DNA of 64,000 bases, taken from assembly GCA_038503075.1 (NCBI GenBank), contig JBCAML010000003.1, forward strand, positions 1,612,001-1,676,000. Direction: 5' to 3'. How positions within the stretch are numbered: position 1 is the first letter of the stretch; each line of letters starts with the position of its first letter. Below, in pieces: positions 43,853-54,760 of the stretch. Below the pieces are notes generated by a model. The model was not told the origin of the DNA and did no database searches. It worked only from the letters and a program-made list of their open reading frames with translations. Source of the DNA: Gyromitra esculenta. Lineage: Eukaryota; Ascomycota; Pezizomycetes; Pezizales; Discinaceae. The position numbers were made by a program, and so were the translations under genes.

Positions 43853-45680
43853 TCATTTAGCAGTCGCCGCCACAGCTCTCGTCGCCTGCATAGCCATTCC
43901 CCCGGTCCCCGGGGCTCCGCCAGACATCATAAATTTGCCTTTCATCCTCTTGAACACATTACTCTCCTTCCCTGTCTCTAGCTCCTCCTCATCACTGCTA
44001 GATATACTGCTCCCAACACTACTAAGACTCCGTTGTCTGAAAATCCTTCGGCCATCTTTTTGCTTCGCTTCCTTCCTGTCCTTCTTGAGTTTTTCGAGTT
44101 CTTTATCGAAACAGTCGTATGTAACGATTCCACCGATCCCATGAAGATTAGCCTGTAGGAACGAAAGAAACAGTGGCAAGTATTCCTTTTTGGGGCGATA
44201 GGTCCCGGAGTCATTATCAATGACGAGTTCGTAGTGAGCAGGATCATGGTCAGGAGATTGCGGGTGCTTATTTTTAGTTGGTGAAATCTCTGGGTCTTCC
44301 GGACCCTTACCCTTGTCCGCCGAGGATGAACTAGCTTCGGACGTATGGCCATTGACTGGTTTGTCCCCAGAGGACTTCTCTTCGATCGACTCTGAACCGT
44401 GCTTCTTCTTCCGCCTCACGAAGAACTCGCCAGAATATGCGATAACGCGGCTGACATCGCTATGTAGGCCATGCTTACTGAGCAAATCAACCGCGAACTC
44501 GTCTCCGGTCTCCGTGAACCGCCACTCGGCGTCTAAAGTGATGACGTATGTGAATATCCTATGACCCTCGCTCCAGTGCACCATTTCCAAGAACCGCTTC
44601 GCTAGTGCACTACTTTCCTTCTCTTTTTTCTCCTCTCCTGTGCTTTTTTCTCCCTCGTTTGTAGTGATGGAGTGCTCGTCAATGGAACCATACTCCGTAC
44701 TTGAATCGTGGGAGTATATGGTTCTATACTGAGAGTGTAGGGCCTGGTTTAGCAAACGTCCACGCAGCCCAGAGCGCGTAAAATAGGCCGTCACAAACGG
44801 GGCAAAACCAACGAAATTGTGGGACAGCTCAGGAGGTGGTGGCCCAGTGAGCTGGAGCTTATTGGCTTCGAAAGAGAAGACCGAAGCCTTTTGCGGGTCG
44901 TTCTCGGAGTCTTTGGAATGGATGACTTTGCCGATGAGGGGGGAGTAATGCTTGCTCCAGCAGTCTATTTGGTGGTTAGCAAGCGGGTGATTTTTTTTTT
45001 TTTTTTCAGGACCATCGCGGAATATTAAGACTGCTCAAGTCGCAATTCGCGCGAAGATCTGGAATAACTAGTATGTTCGATCGGAAAGGGATTTCAGTAT
45101 TAGATGGAATTAAAGCTAGCATACTTGGGCCCGAAGTAAACGCCCTCCCAACATCTTTTTCCTTCGGCAAATGCGTCTCCCCCTTCACCAGAATACTCAC
45201 AAGCACCCTTGCAGTTCTACCCTCGCCATTCTTAGCTCCAGCTGCGCAAAGTCTCAAAACAGCTGCCTTCTTACTCGCCCCTTTCTTCTTCAACTTATAC
45301 CACTCTTCATTAAGACCCCCTTCCCCATCGCTCTCGCCGCCAACATTCCAATTTGGGAGGTCGGCGAAATGGATCACCACATGGCCTAACTTATCATCAT
45401 GGTCTCTGACATCCTCGTCAAAAACCTCAATTCGCATTTTCGTCCCCAACTTTGGGACATTTGAGACATCCCAGCGCCATTCCCATACTGGATTAGTTGT
45501 TTCCCGCTGTGTTGGTGTCCGAAAGCGCAAGGGTGGATTGTGGTCACTGTCACGATCTGAGAACGTGGTATGGAGTGTCGCGAAAACGTATGGGTCGGAG
45601 GTGAATGGAGCAATGTCAGCGATAGGGAGGTTTTCAGCCCTTCGGAAGAGAATTGATATGTCATATGTTGGACGACTCAT
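43853..45680 (-). CDS. C2-domain protein of unknown specific role
   Basis: Two exons on the minus strand (45680-45125 and 44964-43853) give 555 residues. The intron of 160 nt joins TSGP to CWSKHYSPL in phase. Residues 1-135 form a C2 domain (YDISILFRRAENLPIAD, SDPYVFATL, TNPVWEWRWDV, EVFDEDVRDHDDKLGHVVI). The aspartates at the Ca-binding loop positions are present, so Ca-dependent membrane binding is possible. The middle part (FEANKLQLTG, FVGFAPFVTAYFTRSGLRGR) and a later globular block (LDAEWRFTETGDEFAVDLLS) occur in fungal C2 proteins of this shape. They are separated by Ser/Lys/Glu-rich linkers. No enzyme domain is recognised. The upstream in-frame part starting at 45782 is an alternative leader without an ATG in good context, so the ATG before SRPTYDIS was chosen. 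Confidence 0.82.
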
Positions 45681-46506
45681 TGCGAGTTTATGTATAGATG
45701 GGGAGGGGTGGTAGTTTTTTTTTTTTAGAGGAGAACGAGGAGTAGAGAATGAGTACCAGAGGACCTTCGCGACTTTATGCAATGGCGCAAGCCAAGGAAA
45801 ACAGGACGGGGAGTTGTGACCCTTGTCCCTTCCCTGTTCAGCCCCGCATCCGATTTTCCGGATGCGTAACGAAGCCCCGGAACAATCGGATCTAAGCGTG
45901 ACGACCTAGAATCGTGTGTACATACGAAGGGGTTTTGTATGGATTGGCTAGCCGGAGAGATAGTCAAATCAACCCTATGAAATCATTACGCAGATTAAGA
46001 GCAGCGATCCAAAAGCTTGTCTCAATGTTTGCTTCGGCCAGGGTTAGGGGTTTTGAGGAACATCACGGCAGTCCGTTATTTACCACTCGATCAGCATCTT
46101 ATCGCCCTTGAAAGTCAAGCATTGGCGAGTGAGAGTTCCCAGCCCAGACCAGGCCCCAGACCAGGCCCTAAATATACGGCTATGGAACATGCATTACGCC
46201 ACGCCAGCGGGGAGGTAGCTTTTTGTTATGTGCCGTATGACATCCGAAACAAGCGTGTCTTACCAAGCGAAAAAAATCGATACTCAGTCACATAGAAGAA
46301 GAAAACATGTTCTCGTGGGTAGAATGCAAAAGGGGGCGCGTATCTTGAAGGGACTGGAATTACGTAGAGTACATCAATACATGGATAATAATTACTGGTC
46401 AATGGCCAACAAGGAATCAAGAAAAGGATTGTGGTTAAACCACCTAGTGCCCAGAAATATCGCGGTAGCTATCAAACCCTCAACAACCCTCTTTGTGAAT
46501 GATTAA
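45681..46506. other. Spacer with weak frames
   Basis: Upstream of the C2 gene and downstream of the GPI-protein gene. It contains a CCAGACCAGGCCC duplication at 46144-46170 and a telomere-like CAGGGTTAGGGG near 46040. Short frames only. Confidence 0.45.
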
Positions 46507-47339
46507 TCATAGCCACCCCAAACCGTACACCGCCAACAGCCCACCTAAAATATAATACCCGCCGTTGTGTATGATCCTCCTACCTCCATTTGACACGCCC
46601 GCTTGGGAGTATTTATATGTGTTAGCGCTGGTATCACCTGGCCCACAGTTGCTGCTGCCGCAGTATCCCAACCCTAGAATGTTAGAAGGTTCTGGAACTG
46701 GACTTCCTCCTGAAGTTGAGGCTATCGAGGTCTGGCTTGTTGTTTGGCTTGCTAAACTTTGGCTTGCTGAACTTTGGCTTGCTGAGCCTAGGCTCGCTGA
46801 GGCCGGGGTAGAAGTCGGGGTCGTTGAGTGACTGGTCGTTGGAGCTCTGGTTGTAGTGCTGAAAGTCGTCCCCCCAGTAGCAGATGCGCGGGCACTTGTG
46901 GAGCTGATTGTGCCTGAACTAAATACCGCAGGAGCCGAAACAGTACTAAGGGCGCAGGCGGTTGGCCAGGTATCGTAGGTCACGGAACTATTGGGGTCGA
47001 GTGCCATGCATTGTGCGCATCTATTGGAGAAAGTGTTAAAACTAGCGGATTCGAAGCAAAAAAATGAAGCAAACAGAACAAATACAAAGAAGGAAATAAA
47101 CAATTGATTCGGATCGGGACGACATACCCCTGATAAGCCGACAGAATTCCAGAAGCATTGCAAATGCAGGTTTTCTGCTTGTCCGTAAACGTGGTTGACG
47201 TTCCATCATACCCGCAGTTGACACCAATCGTGAGAAAATCTACACAATCCGTTGCTATGCATGCCGGGTATGTCTTCTGAGCGTTCACGATGACAATCGC
47301 AGTAAACGCAACGATGAAGATGGGAATTATGCTCCTCAT
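46507..47339 (-). CDS. GPI-anchored Cys-rich surface protein with Ser/Thr-rich stalk
   Basis: Two exons on the minus strand (47339-47128 and 47020-46507) give 241 residues. Residues 1-20 form a signal peptide (MRSIIPIFIVAFTAIVIVNA). Residues 21-95 form a Cys-rich module with eight cysteines (YPACIATDC, GVNCGYDG, KTCICN, GCAQC, PTAC). It resembles small extracellular fungal Cys modules, but the spacing was not matched to CFEM. A long Ser/Thr/Ala stalk follows, including repeated SASQS units that would be heavily O-glycosylated. The last 20 residues (YYILGGLLAVYGLGWL) are a GPI-anchor signal after small residues. The protein therefore sits on the plasma membrane or cell wall. An alternative upstream Met at 47411 would spoil the signal peptide. 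Confidence 0.8.
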
Positions 47340-50300
47340 AGCGATACTAATCAGGCGGAGGGTTAAATGGAGATTCGATGGTAAATCAACCAGAACAAAG
47401 AGAGACAGCAATGTTGCTGGGAAAGGAGTCGATTTATGTGTTAGCGAACGCGGCTGAGGACAAAAAGCACAATTGACGCTCGTATGTATTTTCGTGCATG
47501 CGTTGTGCTACCTGGGCGTGGAAAATGGAGTTCTTGGTAGCCTCTGGTGTGGGGCCAACTGCCTTGGCTTGTGCAAGCCACATAGTATTTGTGTTACCCG
47601 TTTGAACTGAAGTCTCGGTTAGGTGTGCTGGCTCAACTAAGAACTGAAGCGGGATGCCGAGCAGGGTTTATTTGTATGGAGGTTTAGATCTGGTCGTTCC
47701 CAGACCAGGCTCTGGGATGGTTCCACCTGTACCACTAGAACTAGAGGTGGTTTTATGTAACGTTAATGAGTCTAAGGAATTGGTGACGCGTGGCTATTGC
47801 TGGGAGATGAATACTATACATCTGTAGGCATCCTGAGATATCTGTCTTCCAAAGAAAACCCTGGAAACATAGTGTTGTTTCATGAGATATAGCAAGAAGG
47901 AATAGCTTTCAACGAAGATTAGGGTTTATTGATGATGGCGTCTAAGAGAGAGAGACTACTCTCAAGAAAGCATAAATATAGAGCAAAATAAGAAGTCATA
48001 TGGGAGCAGTGTTGAACTAGTCCCTTAGCGTAGTGGCTTCAATCTTTTTCCTTCTGCCCACGCAAAAGTATAAATTAACACATAGGAGGTGTCGCTTTGT
48101 ATACTAAGAAACTATGCCCGATGCCATTGGTGTTAGAGCTACACACCTTGCTTCTAAGTTCTTGTCTTGGAAGATAAGTGTCGTCCCATAGGCTCTCTAG
48201 TAACCAACCCATCAATGGGCCAAGAAGATGCCTACCATGGTCGTCATTACTTATACATATATCTGCATATATTAATACAGCCCTTTTAACCAACTCAATA
48301 TATTGGGGCTGCCACTTAACAATTTGAGGAGTCCTGGCAGAGACAGTGGCCCACCAGGTCCGTGGATTCCAACACTAGCCAATAATCTTTGCGTGCAGCT
48401 GGCTCAGGATACATGTGGACTTTTATTCTTCTTAGATTTTTGTCTAGCACTAATCAAATTTATCTCAGTTAGTATGCTTTGACAGGACAGTATCGGTAGG
48501 GCTCACTGAGAAGGTTAAGTATCAATCGATGATATGTGTTCTGCTCCGCCCAATACCACTTCCCTGGCTGTAACCTGGATATCAGGTTTCTAGCTGGGCT
48601 AAATTACCCTTCGGACGTCCCAGATGAAATACTAGGTATTAAGGTGTCTGAGCTGGGCTAACTTAGAAGTCGCGGTTCGTGGGGTTTCAAGTCTACTAGT
48701 TAACCATCTAAACTACTTGAAACCGTCACTTGGGGCAAGTACATCGAATTAGCAGAGAAGGCTATCGTTAACGTGAACGGTAGTCCGATAAGTCATATCC
48801 GATAAAATGCTGTAAATAGTGTTAATACAGGTAAACGTGAGTTAATTTGAATGAGACTTACTGTTGATAATAGATCAGACATGATTTGAGCAAAATCTCA
48901 GCAACTTCATCAGGAGATATGATGAGAATCCGCAGTGCACAGGTGGGCGAATGGATGTTACACTAAATCCATACGGAGCCACGAAAATACACATGGCGAA
49001 GTTACCAGTAATCAAGCTGTGAGGAAAAAAGTGAAGAAAAGGATTCGTATGCATAAGTTATAAAAACTAGGTAACTGAATGAGGGAACTGGAGCACGGTG
49101 GGTCATACATAGGAAAGAAATATGAATATGACTTTGACTGAGATTCTGTCTTCTGAGGCTATCCAGAAATAATTATATATTTGCAAAAGAGCAGGAGTTT
49201 AGCGCTCTCTGAAATGTCGTAAAGAAATACCTGTGTCAAGTTTGACAGAATGGCGTTTCTAGAGGAGAATTATGAAATAGAACTTAATCACTTGCAGCTA
49301 GCAGTACAGATCAGTATAACACCACTGTATCTCTCGAATATATATGTCTACCAAGGAATCCAAGACCTATGAATATGAAATACCAACCAAACTAGAGGCT
49401 TGAAAGGTTTATATCTTGTGGAAAATAACTACGTTGAACTATATATTTAAGCCCAAAATGCCCAACACGGCTGACGCTTGTGTGGGGAAAGATTTTGTTT
49501 TTAGGCTGTTTTTTTTTCTTCTTTTTACTGTGCAAGGTGGGTACTAGAAGCTAAAAAAGAACGAGAGTATGTGACCAGGAAGGGAATGAGTTTGGGTTTC
49601 AGTTTGTTATAGGGAGTGCTAGGATAAGAGTCACGTGTCTATCATGTGATCGGAGATGGAATACTCCAGTGGAAGTAGAGGGCTGTTCCAGTTTGAATAG
49701 AATGCTGTGCCGGCGTGAATGGAATATTGTACTGGATCAGATTGTGTGTGTGGCAGTATACCGAAATGTATTTTCCCTAAGTATGAGTATTGGGAGTGGT
49801 TTGGTTTGGTACCAATTTACATTGTTATCTCTCTCATACTAGCTATCCTGCCTACCTGTTGCGAATCCTACTACTTTATTAGAATTTAATATGTATGCGT
49901 TACTATCACCTAAGTGCTGGTTACGGTCCACGAGCAAAACAAAAGAAAAAAAAAAACACGGCCGATGGAACATTAAACGAGTGACTCATGGTGATGCGTT
50001 ACTTTTTATATCGTATGCACAAGTACTAGGTGCTCTTGAAATATGCTCCAAATCAACTACAGGCCTAACAGGGTACTGAATATGGTAGGAAAAGCGAAAA
50101 CCATAGGAACCCCACTATTCAGAGAATCGTTTTCCACATAAGCTAAGGGGAATTTGTACTAGTACTACTACTATACCGTTCACATAAGGCCTAACGTTGT
50201 TCGAAAATCCGAAATAGTGGTAATGTGGTAAAGAGGGCAGGGAATACTTCGTATCCGGCTAGCCTACCTTTTTTTGCACGTAAGCCACATACTGGCTCTG

Positions 50301-50972
50301 GACCGTATTTAAACGTTGGTATGGTAGAATATATTCGGTAAAGTAAGTGATGCAATAAGCACTGCTCTATATTCTTTAATCAACTAAAGAGGCTGACGTC
50401 TCACTATAGTTTGCGCTCATCCAAGCCTCTTTAGAACCACTTAATTACTTCGGTAGTTAGCTTAAATAGGGAGCTATATGTAGTGTGTTAGTCATGCTTA
50501 AATTCCTAACTAGTAGAGAAGGAGTAAGGTGGGCAAATCAGATGGCTAAATATAAGTAGTTTCGTATACTTTTACTTTCTTTCTTGGGTTCGCCACTAAG
50601 CAACCAATTTTAAGGTCACCTCTTTTTCTACAATAATTATTTCCTACCATTTCATTTCTTCCTGATTAGACTCCCTATATCTTAAGTTTAGGAATTGCCG
50701 TAGTTTACTGTGTGAACTACTCCATGTTATATCACATTATGCACGGAACTTGATCGTTTATTTAATGCCCTGCATAAAATTGTACCATCTATATTTGATA
50801 ACTGAGAAGAAAAAAACCAAATAGTCCATCATCACTAGCCTCTCAAACCTCTCACCCACAAAAACTCCCATTCAGTCCAAAAAGAAACAAAAATCCGAAC
50901 AAGCCAACAGAAAAATCAAAAAACAAGACCCCCCAAAAAATAATCCTTAGTAGCTAACTCCAATGTCCATAT
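47340..50972. other. Gene-poor AT-rich region
   Basis: About 3.6 kb without a supported gene. It contains a decayed family 1 hairpin (47.85-48.18 kb). A simple hairpin lies at 48687-48725, with stem GGTTTCAAG and CTTGAAACC. Long AT-rich stretches carry short frames only. Confidence 0.55.
48084..48181. mobile_element. Family 1 hairpin MITE remnant (copy E)
   Basis: The right arm GTTCTTGTCTTGGAAGATAA, preceded by CTACACACCTTGCTTCTAA, matches copies B and D. The loop GATGCCATTGGTGTTAGAGC matches copy D. The left arm is reduced to GGAGGTGTCGCTTTGTATAC. A second half-arm, GTCTTCCAAAGAAAACC then CTGGAAACATAGTGTT, lies 240 bases upstream at 47847-47880. It may be a separate remnant or the displaced left end. 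Confidence 0.65.
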
Positions 50973-51632
50973 CTAATAACGTCTGCTGCCTTGTTCGCTT
51001 TGATGCCTGGGTGGTCCATGGGGACGGCTGTTGGGGTTGTAGTTCGGGTTGTAAACGCTGCTTGGGTCGTCGTCGTGGTTGTGCAGGGCACGGATCTCAA
51101 GAGGACCATCGCCTTCATGCTCCTCGACCTTGTTGCCACTGCTGTCATAAGAGATAGTGGTGTTGGTCCTGCGGACTGGGGGCGGCGCGCTGCCACCGGA
51201 GCTACTATAAGTACCACCGGAGCTATACTGGCTACCGGTTGTGTTCGGGCCCTTCTCGGGCTCATCCCAGTTGTAGTGAGCGCGCATCGCGGGGCCATTC
51301 TCGTCTTTGCCCGAGTATTCCTCGATCATATCACCAGTGATAGGGTCGCGGCGGGTAGTAGTATCCTTGCGAGTGATGCCTGGGTGGGCCGGGCCCTGGG
51401 AGTGGGAATGGGACTGGGATTGAGAAGAAGCAGAGTAGCCGCCGCCCTGTCGTCTGGCAGCATCATCGGCAAGAGCACGGTCGATAGTTTCCTGGGAGAG
51501 GACATGGTGGACGCGCTCATCCTCTTGTTGGTAACTACTGAGATATTAGTATATATTGACCAAATTGATACCCCATAGTCCAAAATATTTAGATTGAGGA
51601 ATTGACTCGGGGAAAACGTACTATCCAGACAT
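50973..51632 (-). CDS. Small hydrophilic protein of unknown function
   Basis: Two exons on the minus strand: an 11-nt first exon (51632-51622) and 51534-50973, joined across an 87-nt intron (GTACGT to CAGTAG). They give 190 residues starting MSGYYQQEDERVHHVLSQET. The composition is strongly hydrophilic: His/Gln/Ser-rich (SASSQSQSHSHSQGP), then TRKDTTTRRDPITGDMIEEY. Gly/Ser/Pro stretches and an acidic patch KVEEHEGDGPLEIRAL follow, with an Asn/Pro/Arg-rich end. There is no signal peptide, membrane segment or recognised domain; it is probably disordered. Sustained codon-like structure, an excellent splice pair and a stop-free 560-base frame support a real gene. Confidence 0.7.
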
Positions 51633-53210
51633 GATTGGTAAAGTGTTTGGGTTGGTAAAGCTAAAGCTTAAAGACTTGAATTTTGAATTTTGAAAATGGA
51701 AGCTGTTTGATACTGTCAAAGTATGCTTGTGATGTTTGGCTGATAGTGAGAATAAAAAATTCGAATTCGAGGGAGGAAAACAGACACACTTTATACCAGT
51801 GATCCCGCCCTCGTGCCCTGGAAAGTAATTATTATTACACCAGGTTCCATAACGCTATCAGGTTTTGCCTTCCCAATAGCCCCTCACCAACCCACCCCTT
51901 CCCGCTGCCATGAATCGGCCGACGTGTCGACCAACGAACAGCTATTCTGGTAATAGTGGTCCGTGTGTTTGTTCCGTAGGCGGGTAGCGTAGCATTGAGT
52001 TGGAGGTGTTAGTGTTCGCCACAACCTCTCTATCTCACTATGGTAAGTTGGCGTTTGACCAGTCGTTCATCCCAAACGCATGTGCTGTACAACAGCCTAA
52101 GCTCGATCAGATGTACTGCGGAGAAACATGGAAGCGAGCCCTAGTGAACATGGGTAAACTACTCGAAAGAATGGCTTCTGGAACGGCGAGTTTTCCGCCA
52201 ATTCCAATTCCCCCTTCCAGTATTGGTATTGTCATCTGTCAGAGAACCTGCCCCCAACTCTACGGATATAGCCCCGCCTTGCCTGAGGGGGGGGGCGAAG
52301 GAGGGGCATTCTCTCTGAATTGGGGCTCGAGCCCATGCGCTGGTTCGAACAGATTGGACGGAACACGGCCAGCAGGTTCGATGAACTGAATTGTCAGGAC
52401 GGCATTGCAGCACAGACATGAAGACTAAACCGCCGTTGCAAAGACCTGCCTGACTAGAGGTTGGGTGGGAAAACATCTAGCCCGCATCTGGACTAGATGC
52501 TAGGTATCGCCAAGTCGGTTGGGAGATCGTCTTGCCAGGCTGATCCTGATGTGTTGGCGGGCGTTTGCAGGGGTCGCTGGCAGAGGGCAGAAAAGAGGCT
52601 GGGTCATCCGTGGCCGGTACGCGCTGTGGCCGGAGGGGTAGCACGCGCTGAGGGGTCGAGACGGCGCGAGAGCGTGAGGGCCATCCGAGTTGTGAATATT
52701 CTTTTTTCTTCCGAGACACAAAGCACGCAGGCAGGGCAGGTTCAGGCACAGGAACAAATGAAAGATAGATGTCGCTGTGTAGTGGAAATAGCGATAAGGT
52801 ACGCACTTCACGAGAAACAGTACCAACGTGACTTCGGCGGTATCTCGGCGCTAATCCTTCGATCGCCCAAAGGCCCAGAACGAAGAACTCCCAGAGATCT
52901 CAACTGAGAAAAAAAGAAAGAAAAAGAATAATCGAAGCTGAAAATAATGACAACTGTTCGCCCAGCAACAAAATGTAACAGCGAATCACATATCATGAAG
53001 CATGAAAAGTTTTCTTTTGAGACAGTTTTCGCCTATGCCTTCGCCGCCAACAAAGCCCACAACTGCTACTGAGTGGGAAAACGTGTTTCCCTCCAAGACA
53101 ACAAAACCATCACTTTTCCAGAAATAACCATTCTCCCCCCACCCCGCCGGGTAAAAAAAAAAAAAAGCTCTATGAGCAAATCTACCTGCCAGCCATTATC
53201 GCCGCGCCGG
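51633..53210. other. Intergenic, GC-richer, no supported gene
   Basis: Holds the upstream region of the small hydrophilic gene and a GC-rich block (51.9-52.9 kb) with several overlapping 100-135-residue frames on both strands. None has family resemblance, and they contradict one another. A G9 run lies near 52287-52295 and an A run near 53155-53166. Confidence 0.45.
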
Positions 53211-54760
53211 CTACGAGCTTTCGTCACTGCCCCAACCAAGAATCTCGCTCCTCGACATACTCAAGTCATTGGCGATAGCTCCCACCCCAGCGATAAATCC
53301 TAACGCACCATCAATCGCAGAATTGCCTGTCTTCAACGGCGGCCTCACTGCTTCCGCCTGTCTTCGCGTTCCTTTCCGGTTCATCTCTCGAATATCATGC
53401 GCCGTTACCAAACCTTGTCGCCTTGCCCTCGCGGCACGCTTTATCGCTGAACCCCAGGCCCTTAGCCAGCTATGTTCGTCCATAATAGAAATCGTCCTCA
53501 GCCTTTCCGGGGATTGCTCATCTATCGGAACCCGTTTCGAGTAATGCCAGACCGTCTCCGCAACGTGATAACGTTTTGTGAAGAACCATAGATAAGGCCA
53601 TATAGGTATCCAGAGGAAAGTTAGATAAAAGAACCAGCGCCAAAGCTCGTTCTTGCGCATGCGAGAGATGCGATTAGACGGAAATACTTCGACACGGGTC
53701 TCGAATACCGGAAAAGTGACACTAATGCTACCGAGATAGTTCGTCGAACGAATCATGCTCTCAATATTATGCCTGAGAAGCTCGAGATCCCAGCCTTCAC
53801 AGGATTTCTTCATTATGAATCTGCGATGTAGCACATGTAAAGTCAGCTCGGATCGATACAAATCATGGTCAGACCTTTATTATTGGGATGATCTCGTATC
53901 GTATCTCGATATCAAATCTCGAATCGAAGATGCAGGGTACATAATATATGCGACGAATAGGACTTACTCTTTGAGCATAGATTTATCCTCGCAATATTGG
54001 TCCGCCCAACTCCGCACCGTCCTTGCTTCTTCCATTTCCAAATCGGTCGCCACGGTTCTCCATCGCCCGCCGCGACTAGTCTTCTTGTTCGGATCAACTG
54101 TCTTCAAAGGTGGATTCCCGATGATTTTTCCTTCCACAAGGTAATCCCCCAGGTGCAATTTCAGATTAAAATCTGTTACTGTGGAAGTTTCTGTGCCCTT
54201 GGCGTTCTTCCGACTCACTGTGTGCGTACCTGTTATGAAGACCTGAGGTTTGGGCGGGGTTAAACTTTCTTCCTTGAGCCATCTAGACATGGAAAAAAAC
54301 AAGAAGGAAAAAATGACGAGTTAGTACAGTAAAATAACGCATCGACATATGGGTAAGAAAGCAAACATAATCCAGTAAGCACGTAATTATGCTCGTTTCC
54401 CGGAAGAAGAGTGAACAGGATTGAGCAGATAATACAGTACCTGTAAAGAGCTTCGCCATCAGTGTTGAGGTGCGGGTCGTGGGATACGGTCAATGTATCG
54501 CCCATCCCAAGCTTCGTCTTGATCTTCTTGACGACCGGTCTGTACGGTGTGAACGCAGGCGGGGCATCATTATCGTCCCCTGCTCCTCCCCCTACCTCCC
54601 CCCCGGTTCCATCGTCTACGTTATCGCTATAGCCAGGAAGCTCTTCGTCGTCATGCGCATCTTCATCATAACCGGAATGGTCAAGTAGCGGAATAGTTGA
54701 TGACGAACTTCCTGCTACCACCTCGTCCCTATAGCGTTCAGGGATTGAGGGTTTCCCCAT
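53211..54760 (-). CDS. Fungal protein of unknown function with a Trp/aromatic membrane segment
   Basis: Three exons on the minus strand (54760-54441, 54282-53968, 53820-53211) give 414 residues. All three junctions are in phase, for example LYR to WLKEESLTPP. Residues 1-75 are acidic and disordered (LDHSGYDEDAHDDEELPGYS). Residues 76-210 form a probable globular part (PYRPVVKKIKTKLGMGDTLT, VFITGTHTVSRK, LHLGDYLVEGKIIG). The last exon contains FPVFETRVEVFPSN, then a hydrophobic aromatic stretch WRWFFYLTFLWIPIWPYLWF (about residues 265-285). A basic Arg-rich segment and a Gly/Ala-rich end (GALGFIAGVGAIAND) follow. One or two passes through a membrane are likely. I do not recognise a named family; the motif set looks conserved rather than orphan. 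Confidence 0.72.

Noticed and set aside
48687..48725. Hairpin GGTTTCAAG ... CTTGAAACC as a tRNA or terminator
   Set aside because: A simple nine-base stem with a 24-base loop; no tRNA boxes and no flanking repeat ends.
52000..52907. Overlapping ORFs of 105-136 residues on both strands
   Set aside because: GC-rich spacer frames contradict each other and have no family resemblance or splice logic.
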